Origin: Spirosoma panaciterrae DSM 21099
GTDB taxonomy: Bacteria > Bacteroidota > Bacteroidia > Cytophagales > Spirosomataceae
DNA length: 64,000 bases
Assembly (NCBI RefSeq): GCF_000374025.1
Contig: NZ_KB893193.1
Span: 26,673-90,672 of the forward strand
Direction of reading: 5' to 3'
The translations under genes and the position numbers were made by a program. Of the stretch, positions 1-8,178 are shown piece after piece (the stretch's first letter is position 1; each line of letters starts with the position of its first letter). The notes beneath the pieces are model-generated. The model worked only from the letters and a program-made list of their open reading frames with translations, was not told the DNA's origin and did no database searches.

Positions 1-13
1 TCCTATATCAATA

Positions 14-475
14 ATGGCATCTGCTTCGATTGTTAAACAGGTTGATATCCGAAATCGTCGGGCCTCGTTCGAATACTCGTTTTTAGAAACCTATACGGCG
101 GGCATTGTTCTGACTGGCACCGAAATAAAATCCATTCGGCAGGGCAAAGTGAATTTGCAGGATGCGTATTGCCTGATTCATAACGATGAGCTATTTATCC
201 GGCAAATGAGTATTTCGGTTTATACCGAAGGAACTCATTATAACCACGAGCCGCTCCGCGACCGTAAACTTCTGCTGACAAAACGGGAAATAAAACGGCT
301 CACTGAAAAATTAAAAGATCAAGGGCTGACGATCGTACCTGTCCGATTATTCACTAGTGAGCGCGGGTTTGCTAAAATCGAGATAGCTTTAGCTAAGGGT
401 AAAAAACTTTATGACAAGCGCGAAAGCATCAAAGAGCGCGATGTAACGCGGGATTTGCAGCGGGAGCGGTATTAA
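14..475 (+). CDS. smpB: SsrA-binding protein SmpB
   Basis: SmpB binds tmRNA and is needed for trans-translation, which rescues ribosomes stalled on broken mRNAs and tags their products for degradation. The 153-residue length is normal for the family. The OB-fold core is recognisable (GTEIKSIRQGKVNLQDAY near residues 35-52, then the HNHEPLRDRKLLL-like segment seen here as YNHEPLRDRKLLL, near 76-88). The basic C-terminal tail with KGKKLYDKRESIKERD enters the ribosomal A site in known SmpB structures. The start at 14 gives a full-length protein, so the gene is complete although its promoter lies outside the window. A long hairpin follows the stop codon directly. Confidence 0.97.
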   Translation: MASASIVKQVDIRNRRASFEYSFLETYTAGIVLTGTEIKSIRQGKVNLQDAYCLIHNDELFIRQMSISVYTEGTHYNHEPLRDRKLLLTKREIKRLTEKLKDQGLTIVPVRLFTSERGFAKIEIALAKGKKLYDKRESIKERDVTRDLQRERY

Positions 476-550
476 AATAACTGGAGCCAGCAAAAGGAAA
501 AGACCTTAACCGATGTCTCCCTTCGCCTTTTTGCCGGCTCCAGTTATTTA
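476..550 (+). terminator. Long hairpin after smpB, probable terminator
   Basis: An inverted repeat of about 22 bp per arm (476-497 and 526-548) starts directly after the smpB stop codon and is followed by TAATTTTTC. The arms begin AATAACTGGAGCC and end GGCTCCAGTTATT with one or two mismatches. Its position suggests a terminator or 3'-end stabiliser. The loop is about 28 nt, longer than in a classic intrinsic terminator. Confidence 0.65.
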
Positions 551-622
551 ATTTTTCTAAACTCTTGTCGTTATGTAGATAACTCTGTAACTTGCTTTCG
601 TACAGAGGCATTTAAACGCGAT

Positions 623-1138
623 ATGGGTAGGAAAGTATTAGTCTTAAATCAAGATTACAGTGCTCTCAGCATTTGCTCCGTTCCCAAGGCATTTTTGCTG
701 GTTTTCTTAGACAAAGCTGAACTTGTTGCCGAATCTGAGCAGTTCACCCTTCGAACTGTCTCCGCCGAGTTCCCGATGCCGTCCGTTATCCGGCTTCATC
801 GATACGTCAATCTGCCTTACAAAGGCGTTATGCTTACCCGGCAAAATATTTTCAAACGCGATGGGCATCATTGTCAGTACTGCGGTACTACTGAAGATCT
901 GACGCTGGATCATGTAATGCCTAAATCGAGGGGAGGTAAAACCAGTTGGGACAACCTCGCTACGGCCTGTAAACGCTGTAACTCGAGGAAAGGTGATTAT
1001 ACGCCCGATGAAGCTAACATGAAACTGCGCCAGAAACCGTTCAAACCTACGTTTCTGGTTTTTTTACGCGAATTTTCTGGCTCCATCGAACAAAGCTGGA
1101 TGCCGTTCTTAGCGAAGAAAGAGAAAGCGTTCCAATAA
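623..1138 (+). CDS. HNH endonuclease family protein
   Basis: This is a 171-residue protein with a C-terminal HNH nuclease fold. It has paired zinc cysteines C84/C87 (CQYC) and C116/C119 (CKRC), the DH catalytic pair at 96-97 (LTLDHVMPKSRGG) and N111. The N-terminal half (KVLVLNQDYSALSI...) is a conserved extension seen in a widespread single-copy HNH family of Bacteroidota and cyanobacteria whose role is not established. No restriction methylase, mobile element or toxin partner lies beside it. It sits between smpB and rpsA, which argues for a housekeeping role over a selfish or defence role. The nuclease fold is certain from motifs; the biological function is unknown. Confidence 0.88.
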   Translation: MGRKVLVLNQDYSALSICSVPKAFLLVFLDKAELVAESEQFTLRTVSAEFPMPSVIRLHRYVNLPYKGVMLTRQNIFKRDGHHCQYCGTTEDLTLDHVMPKSRGGKTSWDNLATACKRCNSRKGDYTPDEANMKLRQKPFKPTFLVFLREFSGSIEQSWMPFLAKKEKAFQ

Positions 1139-1143
1139 TAGCC

Positions 1144-1239
1144 AAAAGGAATAAAGGGAGGAAGGGGACGAAAGGGAGACAGGAAATGCCGCTGGCATCG
1201 ACTTTCCCTCTCGGCCCCTTCCTCCCTTTATTCCTTTTT
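1144..1239. repeat. Long intergenic palindrome
   Basis: The arms 1144-1178 and 1203-1239 are near-perfect reverse complements. They are purine-rich on the left (AAAAGGAATAAAGGGAGG...) and pyrimidine-rich on the right, with a small inner palindrome ATGCCGCTGGCAT between them. The structure follows the HNH gene and ends in pyrimidine-rich sequence, so it may terminate transcription before the rpsA promoter. No coding potential is seen. Confidence 0.75.
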
Positions 1240-1294
1240 CCCTCTTTTTCAAAGACTTTTGCCCTTTTCGAAACTTTTTTCTGAAAGCATTTGC

Positions 1295-1302
1295 TATCTT
1301 TG
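1295..1302 (+). promoter_or_regulatory. Probable rpsA promoter (-7 element)
   Basis: TATCTTTG matches the Bacteroidota primary sigma -7 consensus TAnnTTTG. No convincing TTG lies 17-20 bp upstream, so the -33 box is weak or absent. Initiation near 1308 would leave an rpsA leader of about 90 nt. Confidence 0.45.
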
Positions 1303-1340
1303 CAGGCCTTTTTTACAGGTAATCAACTTATAACCAAAAG

Positions 1341-1384
1341 TCAGCTCGCCATTGACCTACGGGCTGATGTACTGAGTGGGTCAG
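1341..1384 (+). promoter_or_regulatory. Candidate H-type pseudoknot in rpsA leader
   Basis: Two interleaved stems can form. Stem 1 pairs 1341-1347 (TCAGCTC) with 1361-1367 (GGGCTGA). Stem 2 pairs 1353-1360 (TGACCTAC) with 1376-1383 (GTGGGTCA). Each stem has one G-U pair. The connecting loops are 5, 0 and 8 nt, which is geometrically sound for an H-type pseudoknot. It ends 14 nt before the rpsA ATG. S1 is known in other bacteria to autoregulate its own mRNA, and in vitro selected S1 ligands include pseudoknots. That this RNA binds S1 is my inference. Confidence 0.5.
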
Positions 1385-1397
1385 GAAAACATTTTTT

Positions 1398-3182
1398 ATG
1401 AGCAAAACGCAGCAACGCGAACTGCCGGCATTTGATTGGGACCGCGCAGACAACAAAGGGTTTGGGAGTGGCTATTCGGATGCCGAGCGCAACCGGATGA
1501 TGGAACTGTACGACAATACCCTGTCGGAAGTTAAAGAAAAAGAAGTAGTAATGGGAACCGTCGTTGGGATAACGGATCGGGAAGTATTACTCAACATTGG
1601 ATTTAAGTCGGATGGCTTGGTGCCTGCTTCAGAATTCCGGGATATGCCCGACCTGAAGATGGGTGATGAAATTGAAGTTTACGTAGAAAATCAGGAAGAC
1701 CCGAATGGCCAGTTGGTACTCTCGCGCAAAAAAGCGAAAGTGATTACCGCATGGCAGAAAATTCAGCGCGCGCTCGACGAAGACCTCGTAATCGATGGTT
1801 TCGTAAAACGCCGGACCAAAGGTGGTCTGATTGTCGATATTTATAGTGTAGAAGCGTTCTTGCCTGGTTCGCAAATCGATGTGAAGCCTATTCGTGACTT
1901 CGACATCTTCGTGGGCAAGAAAATGGAGGTTAAAGTCGTCAAGATCAACTATGCCAACGATAACGTAGTCGTTTCGCACAAAGTCCTGATCGAGAAAGAC
2001 CTCGAAGCACAACGCGCTCAAATCCTGAACAACCTCGAAAAAGGTCAGGTACTCGAAGGCGTTATCAAGAACATGACCAACTTCGGTGTGTTCATCGATC
2101 TTGGTGGCGTCGATGGCCTGCTGCACATCACGGATATTTCGTGGGGCCGTATCAGCCACCCATCCGAAGTGCTGCACCTCGATCAGAAAGTGAACGTAGT
2201 TGTTCTGGATTTCGACGAGGACAAAAAGCGGATTTCGCTGGGTATGAAGCAACTTCAGGCTCACCCATGGGATGCATTGGCCGAAGATATTCAGGTTGGC
2301 TCGAAAGTAAAAGGCAAAATCGTAAACGTAGCCGATTACGGTGCGTTCCTCGAAATTATGCCAGGCGTAGAAGGCTTGATCCACGTATCCGAAATGTCGT
2401 GGTCGCAGCACCTGCGTAACCCACAGGAGTTCCTGAAAGTGGGCGACGAAGTAGAAGCCGTTGTACTGACGCTCGATCGTGCTGATCGTAAAATGTCGTT
2501 AGGCATTAAGCAACTAACTGAAGACCCCTGGACTCGCCCCGAACTGCGTACGAAATATGCCGTTGGTACGAAGCATAAAGGAGTGGTCCGTAACCTAACG
2601 AACTTCGGTTTATTCCTTGAACTGGAAGAAGGTATCGACGGTCTGGTACACGTATCGGATTTGTCGTGGACGAAGAAGATCAAGCATCCTTCAGACTTCA
2701 TCAAAGTAGGTGACGAACTCGAAGTAGTGGTACTGGAACTGGATGTTGATAACCGTCGCCTGGCGCTGGGTCACAAGCAGCTTGAAGAGAACCCATGGGA
2801 TACGTTCGAAACCGTATTCGCTGTTGGTACAATTCACCGTTGCACCATCCTGAGCAAAAACGACAAAATGGCTACTCTTGAGCTGCCATACGGTATCGAA
2901 GGGTTCTCGTCGTTGAAGAATCTGGCGAAAGAAGATGGAACGTTTGCCGAAGTTGGCGAAACGCTCGATTTCAAAGTAACCGAGTTCTCGAAAGAAGAGA
3001 AGCGCATCATGCTGTCGCACACGAAAGCATGGCAGGAGAAAAATGAACCCGTTAAAGAACCAAAAGCTGCCAAAGCCTCTGCTTCGAAAGCTGGTTCAAC
3101 ATCGGCACCAGAACGCGGTGCTACCCTGGGGGATCTTGATGCGCTTGCGGCTTTGAAAGAACAAATGGAAGGTCGTAACTAA
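1398..3182 (+). CDS. rpsA: 30S ribosomal protein S1
   Basis: S1 binds single-stranded mRNA on the 30S subunit and promotes initiation on structured or leaderless-like messages. The 594-residue protein has six S1/OB repeats, at roughly 47-115, 130-197, 215-285, 300-370, 387-457 and 474-540. Repeats 3-5 carry the hallmark pattern NMTNFGVFIDLGGVDGLLH. A low-complexity Lys/Ala/Ser tail follows. The N-terminal 45 residues are an acidic extension before repeat 1. The start codon lies after an A/T-rich stretch (GGAAAACATTTTTT) with no Shine-Dalgarno, as is usual in this phylum. A strong intrinsic terminator follows 18 nt after the stop. The preceding leader can form a pseudoknot, suggesting autoregulation. 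Confidence 0.97.
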   Translation: MSKTQQRELPAFDWDRADNKGFGSGYSDAERNRMMELYDNTLSEVKEKEVVMGTVVGITDREVLLNIGFKSDGLVPASEFRDMPDLKMGDEIEVYVENQEDPNGQLVLSRKKAKVITAWQKIQRALDEDLVIDGFVKRRTKGGLIVDIYSVEAFLPGSQIDVKPIRDFDIFVGKKMEVKVVKINYANDNVVVSHKVLIEKDLEAQRAQILNNLEKGQVLEGVIKNMTNFGVFIDLGGVDGLLHITDISWGRISHPSEVLHLDQKVNVVVLDFDEDKKRISLGMKQLQAHPWDALAEDIQVGSKVKGKIVNVADYGAFLEIMPGVEGLIHVSEMSWSQHLRNPQEFLKVGDEVEAVVLTLDRADRKMSLGIKQLTEDPWTRPELRTKYAVGTKHKGVVRNLTNFGLFLELEEGIDGLVHVSDLSWTKKIKHPSDFIKVGDELEVVVLELDVDNRRLALGHKQLEENPWDTFETVFAVGTIHRCTILSKNDKMATLELPYGIEGFSSLKNLAKEDGTFAEVGETLDFKVTEFSKEEKRIMLSHTKAWQEKNEPVKEPKAAKASASKAGSTSAPERGATLGDLDALAALKEQMEGRN

Positions 3183-3200
3183 TTCAGATTAATTTTGTTT

Positions 3201-3242
3201 AAAAAAATACTCCTGTCTGCTATAGTCAGGAGTATTTTTTTT
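3201..3242 (+). terminator. Intrinsic terminator of rpsA
   Basis: The arms AAAAAAATACTCCTG (3201-3215) and CAGGAGTATTTTTTTT (3227-3242) form a perfect stem with an 11-nt loop and a run of eight T. This is a textbook intrinsic terminator. Confidence 0.92.
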
Positions 3243-3273
3243 GTATCTATTTTCTTAAAACAAGATAAAATCG

Positions 3274-3281
3274 TATGTTTG
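3274..3281 (+). promoter_or_regulatory. Possible -7 promoter element of tRNA-Cys
   Basis: TATGTTTG matches TAnnTTTG and lies about 40 bp upstream of the mature tRNA 5' end. A TTTTG at 3239-3243 is about 30 bp upstream, too far for a standard -33 box. Confidence 0.4.
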
Positions 3282-3321
3282 CACTCCCGAAAGCATGGGT
3301 CTTCATGTATAAGGACACAAA

Positions 3322-3392
3322 GGTTCCGTGGCCGAGTGGCTAGGCAGTGGTCTGCAAAACCTCGTACAGCGGTTCGAATCCGCTCGGAACCT
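3322..3392 (+). tRNA. tRNA-Cys (anticodon GCA)
   Basis: The acceptor stem GGTTCCG (3322-3328) pairs with CGGAACC (3385-3391). U at 3392 is the discriminator expected for tRNA-Cys. The T arm is AGCGG-TTCGAAT-CCGCT. The anticodon GCA is at 3354-3356 in the loop CTGCAAA. CCA is not encoded. The anticodon stem GTGGT/ACCTC contains a T-T mismatch (3348 against 3362). The other four pairs are canonical. Confidence 0.95.
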
Positions 3393-3581
3393 CTTCACAT
3401 TCAGAAAGAAAAGTGCCTCATTTACCATCTTGTCCGACTTCAGTTGAACTCGTGCAGGGTGGTATTTTTTGTTTTGGACAAAACAAGTATGAATTTGTTA
3501 AACGGGCGTAGGGGTTGATAAAAGGTTCTTAATTAGAAAGAATATAAATAAAAAAGAGTGCCCAAATAACTAAACACCAAC
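3393..3581. other. Intergenic stretch, no gene seen
   Basis: A/T-rich spacer between tRNA-Cys and the ACIII promoter. The open frame crossing it also runs through the tRNA and resembles no protein family, so I reject it. Confidence 0.6.
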
Positions 3582-3614
3582 TTTTGCCTATACAGCAATC
3601 GTGTCGTACTTTTG
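3582..3614 (+). promoter_or_regulatory. Promoter of the ACIII-cytochrome oxidase operon
   Basis: TTTTG (3582-3586), a 20-bp spacer, then TACTTTTG (3607-3614) fits the Bacteroidota primary-sigma consensus TTTG-N19/20-TAnnTTTG. Transcription would start near 3620. That leaves about 55 nt before the preferred actA start at 3675, and only about 12 nt before the upstream in-frame ATG at 3633. Confidence 0.75.
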
Positions 3615-3674
3615 GGCGCTAAATAAAAAGCGGTGGTGATTATGTTGATTCACTCAATTAATATAGTTCATAAA

Positions 3675-4922
3675 ATGAGTCGTTTATACAAACTTGGTGG
3701 GGCCCTGATCCTATCGCTCATGCTATTGGTTTCCAGTAGTCAGGTGAGAGCCCAGGATGCGGCTACTGCAGGTGGTGCAGATGCTGAAAAAGGGAAGAAG
3801 CTGTTTACCGAAAACTGTGCTGCCTGCCACGCTGTAACGGCCGATAAAGTGGTAGGGCCTGGCTTAAAAGGCGTTGAGTCACGTACTCCTGGTAAAGATT
3901 GGTTACACAAGTGGATTCGGAATTCATCTGCTTTGATCGCTTCGGGCGACCAGTACGCCAATCAGGTGTTCAACGCCAATGGGAAAGTGCAGATGTCTAG
4001 CTTCCCCAACTTAACCGATGCAGACATCGACGGTATTCTGGCCTACATCGATCAGGCCAACAAACCTGCACCAGCAGGTGCAGGAGATACTAGTACTGCT
4101 CCCGCAGGTGGTGGCCAAACGGCATCTGCTTCTGGCCCTTCGGAACTGTTCACGTTTGTACTGGTGGCACTGCTGATCGTTATGCTGCTGGTTCTTGGCG
4201 TTCTGCTGGCCATTGTAAGCATTCTGTCGAAAGCCGTATCGCCTGCTACGGTCGAAGGTGCCGAAGTGCCTTCTGCTTTCGGTCAGCGACTGAAGACGGG
4301 TTTATCGAATGCATTCAACAATCCTACACTTCGTTCCATCGTCATTTGGTTGTTTCTGCTGGTTGTTGCTAAAGAAACCATCGACGGTGCTTATGGTGTA
4401 GGTATCCAACAGGGTTATGCACCAAAGCAGCCTATTGCATATTCGCATAAACTGCATGCTGGTCAGTACAAAATTGATTGTAACTACTGCCACACAGGTG
4501 CACAAAAAGGGAAGAACGCTACCATTCCGGCTGCTAACATCTGTATGAACTGCCACGGCGTTATCAAAAAAGAGTCGCCCGAAATTCAAAAGATTTATAC
4601 GGCTATTGAAGAGAATCGGCCCATCGAATGGGTTCGGGTTCATAACCTGCCTGATCTGGCTTACTTCAACCACGCACAACACGTAAACGTTGGGAACGTA
4701 GCCTGTCAGACCTGCCACGGTGAAATCGAGAAAATGGAAGTGGTTGAAGCCCGTTCATCACTGACTATGGGCTGGTGTATTGACTGCCATCGCCGGACGG
4801 ATGTGAACACAAAAGACAACGCCTACTACGACAAGCTTGTGGCGTTGCACCGCAAAGAAAGCAAAGAGCCGCTTAAAGTAGCTAACATTGGCGGTCTTGA
4901 ATGTTCTAAATGTCACTATTAA
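3675..4922 (+). CDS. actA: ACIII subunit ActA, multihaem cytochrome c
   Basis: ActA is the multihaem c-type subunit of alternative complex III, a menaquinol:cytochrome oxidoreductase replacing bc1. The start at 3675 gives a clean signal peptide (MSRLYKLGGALILSLMLL...VRAQ). An in-frame ATG at 3633 would add 14 residues. Residues ~35-135 form a monohaem cytochrome c domain (CAACH at 48-52). A Pro/Ala-rich linker and a TM segment (~155-185) follow, then a second hydrophobic segment and a pentahaem region with CNYCH, CMNCH, CQTCH, CIDCH and a final CSKCH two residues from the end. That makes six haem motifs, one more than the five-haem core described for ActA. The actB gene follows 57 bp downstream. 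Confidence 0.92.
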   Translation: MSRLYKLGGALILSLMLLVSSSQVRAQDAATAGGADAEKGKKLFTENCAACHAVTADKVVGPGLKGVESRTPGKDWLHKWIRNSSALIASGDQYANQVFNANGKVQMSSFPNLTDADIDGILAYIDQANKPAPAGAGDTSTAPAGGGQTASASGPSELFTFVLVALLIVMLLVLGVLLAIVSILSKAVSPATVEGAEVPSAFGQRLKTGLSNAFNNPTLRSIVIWLFLLVVAKETIDGAYGVGIQQGYAPKQPIAYSHKLHAGQYKIDCNYCHTGAQKGKNATIPAANICMNCHGVIKKESPEIQKIYTAIEENRPIEWVRVHNLPDLAYFNHAQHVNVGNVACQTCHGEIEKMEVVEARSSLTMGWCIDCHRRTDVNTKDNAYYDKLVALHRKESKEPLKVANIGGLECSKCHY

Positions 4923-4979
4923 TCCACCGGGCCGTATAGGCCAGCTCAACCAATAGGGTACTTACCGCATACAACACGC

Positions 4980-7900
4980 ATGGAAAATACATCTAAACGG
5001 TATTGGAAAGGGCTCGAGGAGTTACGCAACGACGCTACGTTTGTTAAGAATGCTAACAGCGAATTTGCCAACCCCGACCTGAGCGAATCGTCGAACGACC
5101 TGGAAGAAGGTTTGCTCGGTGGCTCAAACACCCAACGCCGTGACTTTCTGAAAGTAATGGGATTTGGTATGGCTGCTGTGTCGCTGGCAGCCTGTGAAAC
5201 GCCGGTTCATAAAGCCATCCCGTATATCAACAAACCGGAATTTACCTTCCCCTCAATTTCTGACTATTACGCATCCACCTTCGTAGAGGGTGGCGATTAT
5301 GTTTCTGTCCTGGTAGAAACGCGTGAAGGTCGGCCTATTAAAATAGAAGGGAACCCATCATCGACTATATCGAAAGGAAAGACAACCGCACGGGCTCAGG
5401 CTTCGGTGCTTTCGCTTTACGATATTGATAAACTGAAAGGCCCCAAACGTGGCGATGCCGACATCGATTGGGATACAGCCGATCGCGAAATCCTTAGCCA
5501 GCTGAATTCAGTAGCGGCTAAAGGTGGGGCCATTCGGATTGTTTCGTCTACGATTCTTAGTCCAGCTACCAAAGCCGTTATCGCTGATTTTGTAGCGAAA
5601 TTCCCAACTGCTCGTCATATTATGTACGATGCCAATTCGGTATTTGGAATCACACAGGCGAATCAGGCTTCGTTTGGTAAGGCAGTAATTCCATCCTATG
5701 ATTTTAGCAAAGCGCAAACCATCGTTAGCATCGGCGCTGATTTCCTGGGAACCTGGATCGCTCCGATCGAATACATGGGGGCCTACGCAAAGGGTCGTCA
5801 GGTAGGCGCAATGGCGGGTGGTAAGAAAACCATGTCTCGCCATTATCAATTCGAGACAGGGCTTTCGATGACGGGTGCCAATGCTGACTACCGTACTGCC
5901 ATCAAGCCATCGCAGGAAGGATTAGTTGTGGCTGCACTTTATAACAAGGTAGCGGCTAAAGTAGGTGGTGGTGCGCTGAGTACCCCTTCGGTTGATGTAG
6001 CTCACCTGGATAAGGCCGCTACGGATCTGGCAAATTCACGGGGTAAAGCACTGGTTGTATCGGGTTCGAACGACCCAAATGTTCAAACTATTGTCAACGC
6101 GCTGAACAATCTGTTGGGTAGTTATGGCACAACGATCGACATCAACACGCCGGTAAACTACCGTCAGGGTAATGACCAGCAAATGAATGCCTTTATCGAT
6201 GAAGTTAAAGGTGGTCGGGTTGGTGCAGCATTCTTCATTTCGGCCAATCCTGTATACGATCATCCTCGTGGTGCTGAACTGGCCGAAGCGTTACCCAAAG
6301 TTCAACTGTCCGTTTCGTTTGCTGATCGGGCCGATGAAACAGCTTCGTTAGCCAAATACATTACGCCTGCTCCTCATTATCTGGAATGCTGGGGCGACGC
6401 TGAGCCAAAGCAGGGCTATTTTAGCCTGATGCAGCCAGCCATCACGCTGATCTTCAAAACTCGTCAATACCAATCAAGTTTGCTGAAATGGGCTGGTAAA
6501 CCGTCCGATTATCAGGCATACCTGAAAAACTACTGGCGTACCACCCATTATTCGCAGGCATCTGGTTTCAGTTCATTCGACGCCTTCTGGGTTAAATGCC
6601 TGAATGATGGTGTATTTGAACCCAATGCTGGTGCGGCTTCGGCAGGCGGAACATCCTTCAGTGGAAATGTGGCGCAAGCTGCAGCTGCCATTGCACAACG
6701 ATACAAGCCAACTACGGGTATGGAGTTGTCTCTATACGAGAAAGTGGGTGTAGGGTCCGGCGCTATGGCCAATAACCCCTGGTTGCAAGAATTGCCAGAT
6801 CCGGTTTCGAAAGCCTGCTGGGATAACTACGCATGTCTTTCCCAGAAAACCGCGAAGGATATGGGCGTTGCTCAAAACGACATGGTAACCGTAACCGTTA
6901 ATGGCAAGTCGGTTGAACTGCCTGTACTGGTACAGCCTGGTCAGGCCGACAATACCGTATCGATTGCGATTGGTTACGGTCGTGAGAAAGCCGGTAAATC
7001 AGCAAACGGTGTTGGTAAAAACGCTTTCCCATTTGTTAGCCTGACTGGTGGTTATGCTACCTATTCCGCTTTCAGTGCGAAAGTAGATAAAGCCAGCGGT
7101 TCGCACGAGATTGCACAGACCCAGACGCACGAAACGGTAATGGGCCGTAAGGCTGTATTGCAGGAAACGGTTTTAGCCGCCTACCAAAAGAATGCTAAAG
7201 CAGGCCGTTACGAACCCAAAGTTCAAACTTCTGAGGGGCCTGTTAACCCAACCGATATTACGCTCTGGAACGGGTACGGCAAGCCAAACCATTCATGGGG
7301 TATGGTTATCGACCTGAACTCATGCATCGGTTGCGGCACTTGCGTAGTGGCTTGTAATGCTGAGAACAACATTCAGGTAGTTGGTCGTAAGGAAGTTCTT
7401 CGTCGTCGTGAAATGCACTGGATGCGGATCGACCGATACTATAGCAGCGATGCTGATGTTGAAGACTATACGGCGCTGGAAGTGGCTTCAGCTAACCCGG
7501 AAGTAACGTTCCAGCCGATGCTTTGCCAGCATTGCAGCAATGCTCCCTGCGAAACGGTATGTCCGGTACTGGCTACGACGCATAGCACGGAAGGCCTGAA
7601 CCAGATGACTTACAACCGTTGTATCGGTACCCGTTACTGTGCCAACAACTGTCCCTATAAAGTGCGTCGGTTCAACTGGTTCAAGTACTTTGACAATGAT
7701 AATTTCGATTATCATTTCAATAATGATCTGGGTAAAATGGTCATTAACCCAGACGTAACGGTTCGTTCGCGGGGAGTTATCGAGAAGTGTTCATTCTGCG
7801 TACAACGGATTCAGGAAGGTAAACTGACCGCCAAGAAAGAGCGTCGTCGGTTAGCACCGGATGAAGTTCAAACCGCTTGTGCTCAGTCTTGCCCAACGAA

Positions 7901-8096
7901 TGCTATTATCTTCGGCGATTTGAACAACCCAGAAAGCACTGTTTCGAAAGTGGTTATGGCTGAGCAGGAGGGACGAGCTTTCCACGTATTGGAAGAAATC
8001 AACGTGCGGCCGCAAATTTCGTACTTAACGAAAATTCGGAATAAGGACGAAGAGCCAAAAGATAACAAAAACGCGAAGCAGGAAACGCCTGCATAA
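4980..8096 (+). CDS. actB: ACIII subunit ActB, molybdopterin-like/Fe-S protein
   Basis: ActB is the large iron-sulfur subunit of ACIII and receives electrons from menaquinol. The 1038-residue protein joins a molybdopterin-oxidoreductase-like region (about 95-700, without cofactor in known ACIII) to a C-terminal ferredoxin region. A twin-arginine signal (RRDFLKVMGFG, RR at 53-54) ends in a lipobox-like SLAAC with Cys72, pointing to export and lipid anchoring. The cluster motifs start near residue 781: CIGCGTCVVAC, CQHCSNAPCETVC, CIGTRYCANNCP and CSFCVQRI...CAQSC. They are consistent with three 4Fe-4S and one 3Fe-4S cluster. A 15-bp palindrome separates it from actC. Confidence 0.95.
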   Translation: MENTSKRYWKGLEELRNDATFVKNANSEFANPDLSESSNDLEEGLLGGSNTQRRDFLKVMGFGMAAVSLAACETPVHKAIPYINKPEFTFPSISDYYASTFVEGGDYVSVLVETREGRPIKIEGNPSSTISKGKTTARAQASVLSLYDIDKLKGPKRGDADIDWDTADREILSQLNSVAAKGGAIRIVSSTILSPATKAVIADFVAKFPTARHIMYDANSVFGITQANQASFGKAVIPSYDFSKAQTIVSIGADFLGTWIAPIEYMGAYAKGRQVGAMAGGKKTMSRHYQFETGLSMTGANADYRTAIKPSQEGLVVAALYNKVAAKVGGGALSTPSVDVAHLDKAATDLANSRGKALVVSGSNDPNVQTIVNALNNLLGSYGTTIDINTPVNYRQGNDQQMNAFIDEVKGGRVGAAFFISANPVYDHPRGAELAEALPKVQLSVSFADRADETASLAKYITPAPHYLECWGDAEPKQGYFSLMQPAITLIFKTRQYQSSLLKWAGKPSDYQAYLKNYWRTTHYSQASGFSSFDAFWVKCLNDGVFEPNAGAASAGGTSFSGNVAQAAAAIAQRYKPTTGMELSLYEKVGVGSGAMANNPWLQELPDPVSKACWDNYACLSQKTAKDMGVAQNDMVTVTVNGKSVELPVLVQPGQADNTVSIAIGYGREKAGKSANGVGKNAFPFVSLTGGYATYSAFSAKVDKASGSHEIAQTQTHETVMGRKAVLQETVLAAYQKNAKAGRYEPKVQTSEGPVNPTDITLWNGYGKPNHSWGMVIDLNSCIGCGTCVVACNAENNIQVVGRKEVLRRREMHWMRIDRYYSSDADVEDYTALEVASANPEVTFQPMLCQHCSNAPCETVCPVLATTHSTEGLNQMTYNRCIGTRYCANNCPYKVRRFNWFKYFDNDNFDYHFNNDLGKMVINPDVTVRSRGVIEKCSFCVQRIQEGKLTAKKERRRLAPDEVQTACAQSCPTNAIIFGDLNNPESTVSKVVMAEQEGRAFHVLEEINVRPQISYLTKIRNKDEEPKDNKNAKQETPA

Positions 8097-8102
8097 ACTC
8101 AA

Positions 8103-8164
8103 TTACGATTTACGATGGACAGGTTCAACGTCTGATATCGTAGGTCGTACATCGTAAATCGTAA
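8103..8164. repeat. Palindrome in the actB-actC spacer
   Basis: TTACGATTTACGATG (8103-8117) and its exact reverse complement (8150-8164) enclose a 32-nt centre. It fills the spacer inside the ACIII operon and could stabilise or process the mRNA between segments. No T-run follows, so read-through is expected. Confidence 0.75.
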
Positions 8165-8178
8165 ATACAGTAAGTATT

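Noticed and set aside
623..1138. Homing endonuclease or restriction system
   Set aside because: No intron, intein, methylase or mobile-element signs around the HNH gene, and the neighbours are housekeeping genes.
1629..2411. 260-codon open frame antisense to rpsA
   Set aside because: It is a codon-bias shadow of the S1 repeats; the sequence has no domain features.
3195..3518. Plus-strand open frame of 107 codons
   Set aside because: It runs through the rpsA terminator and the whole tRNA-Cys gene and resembles no family.
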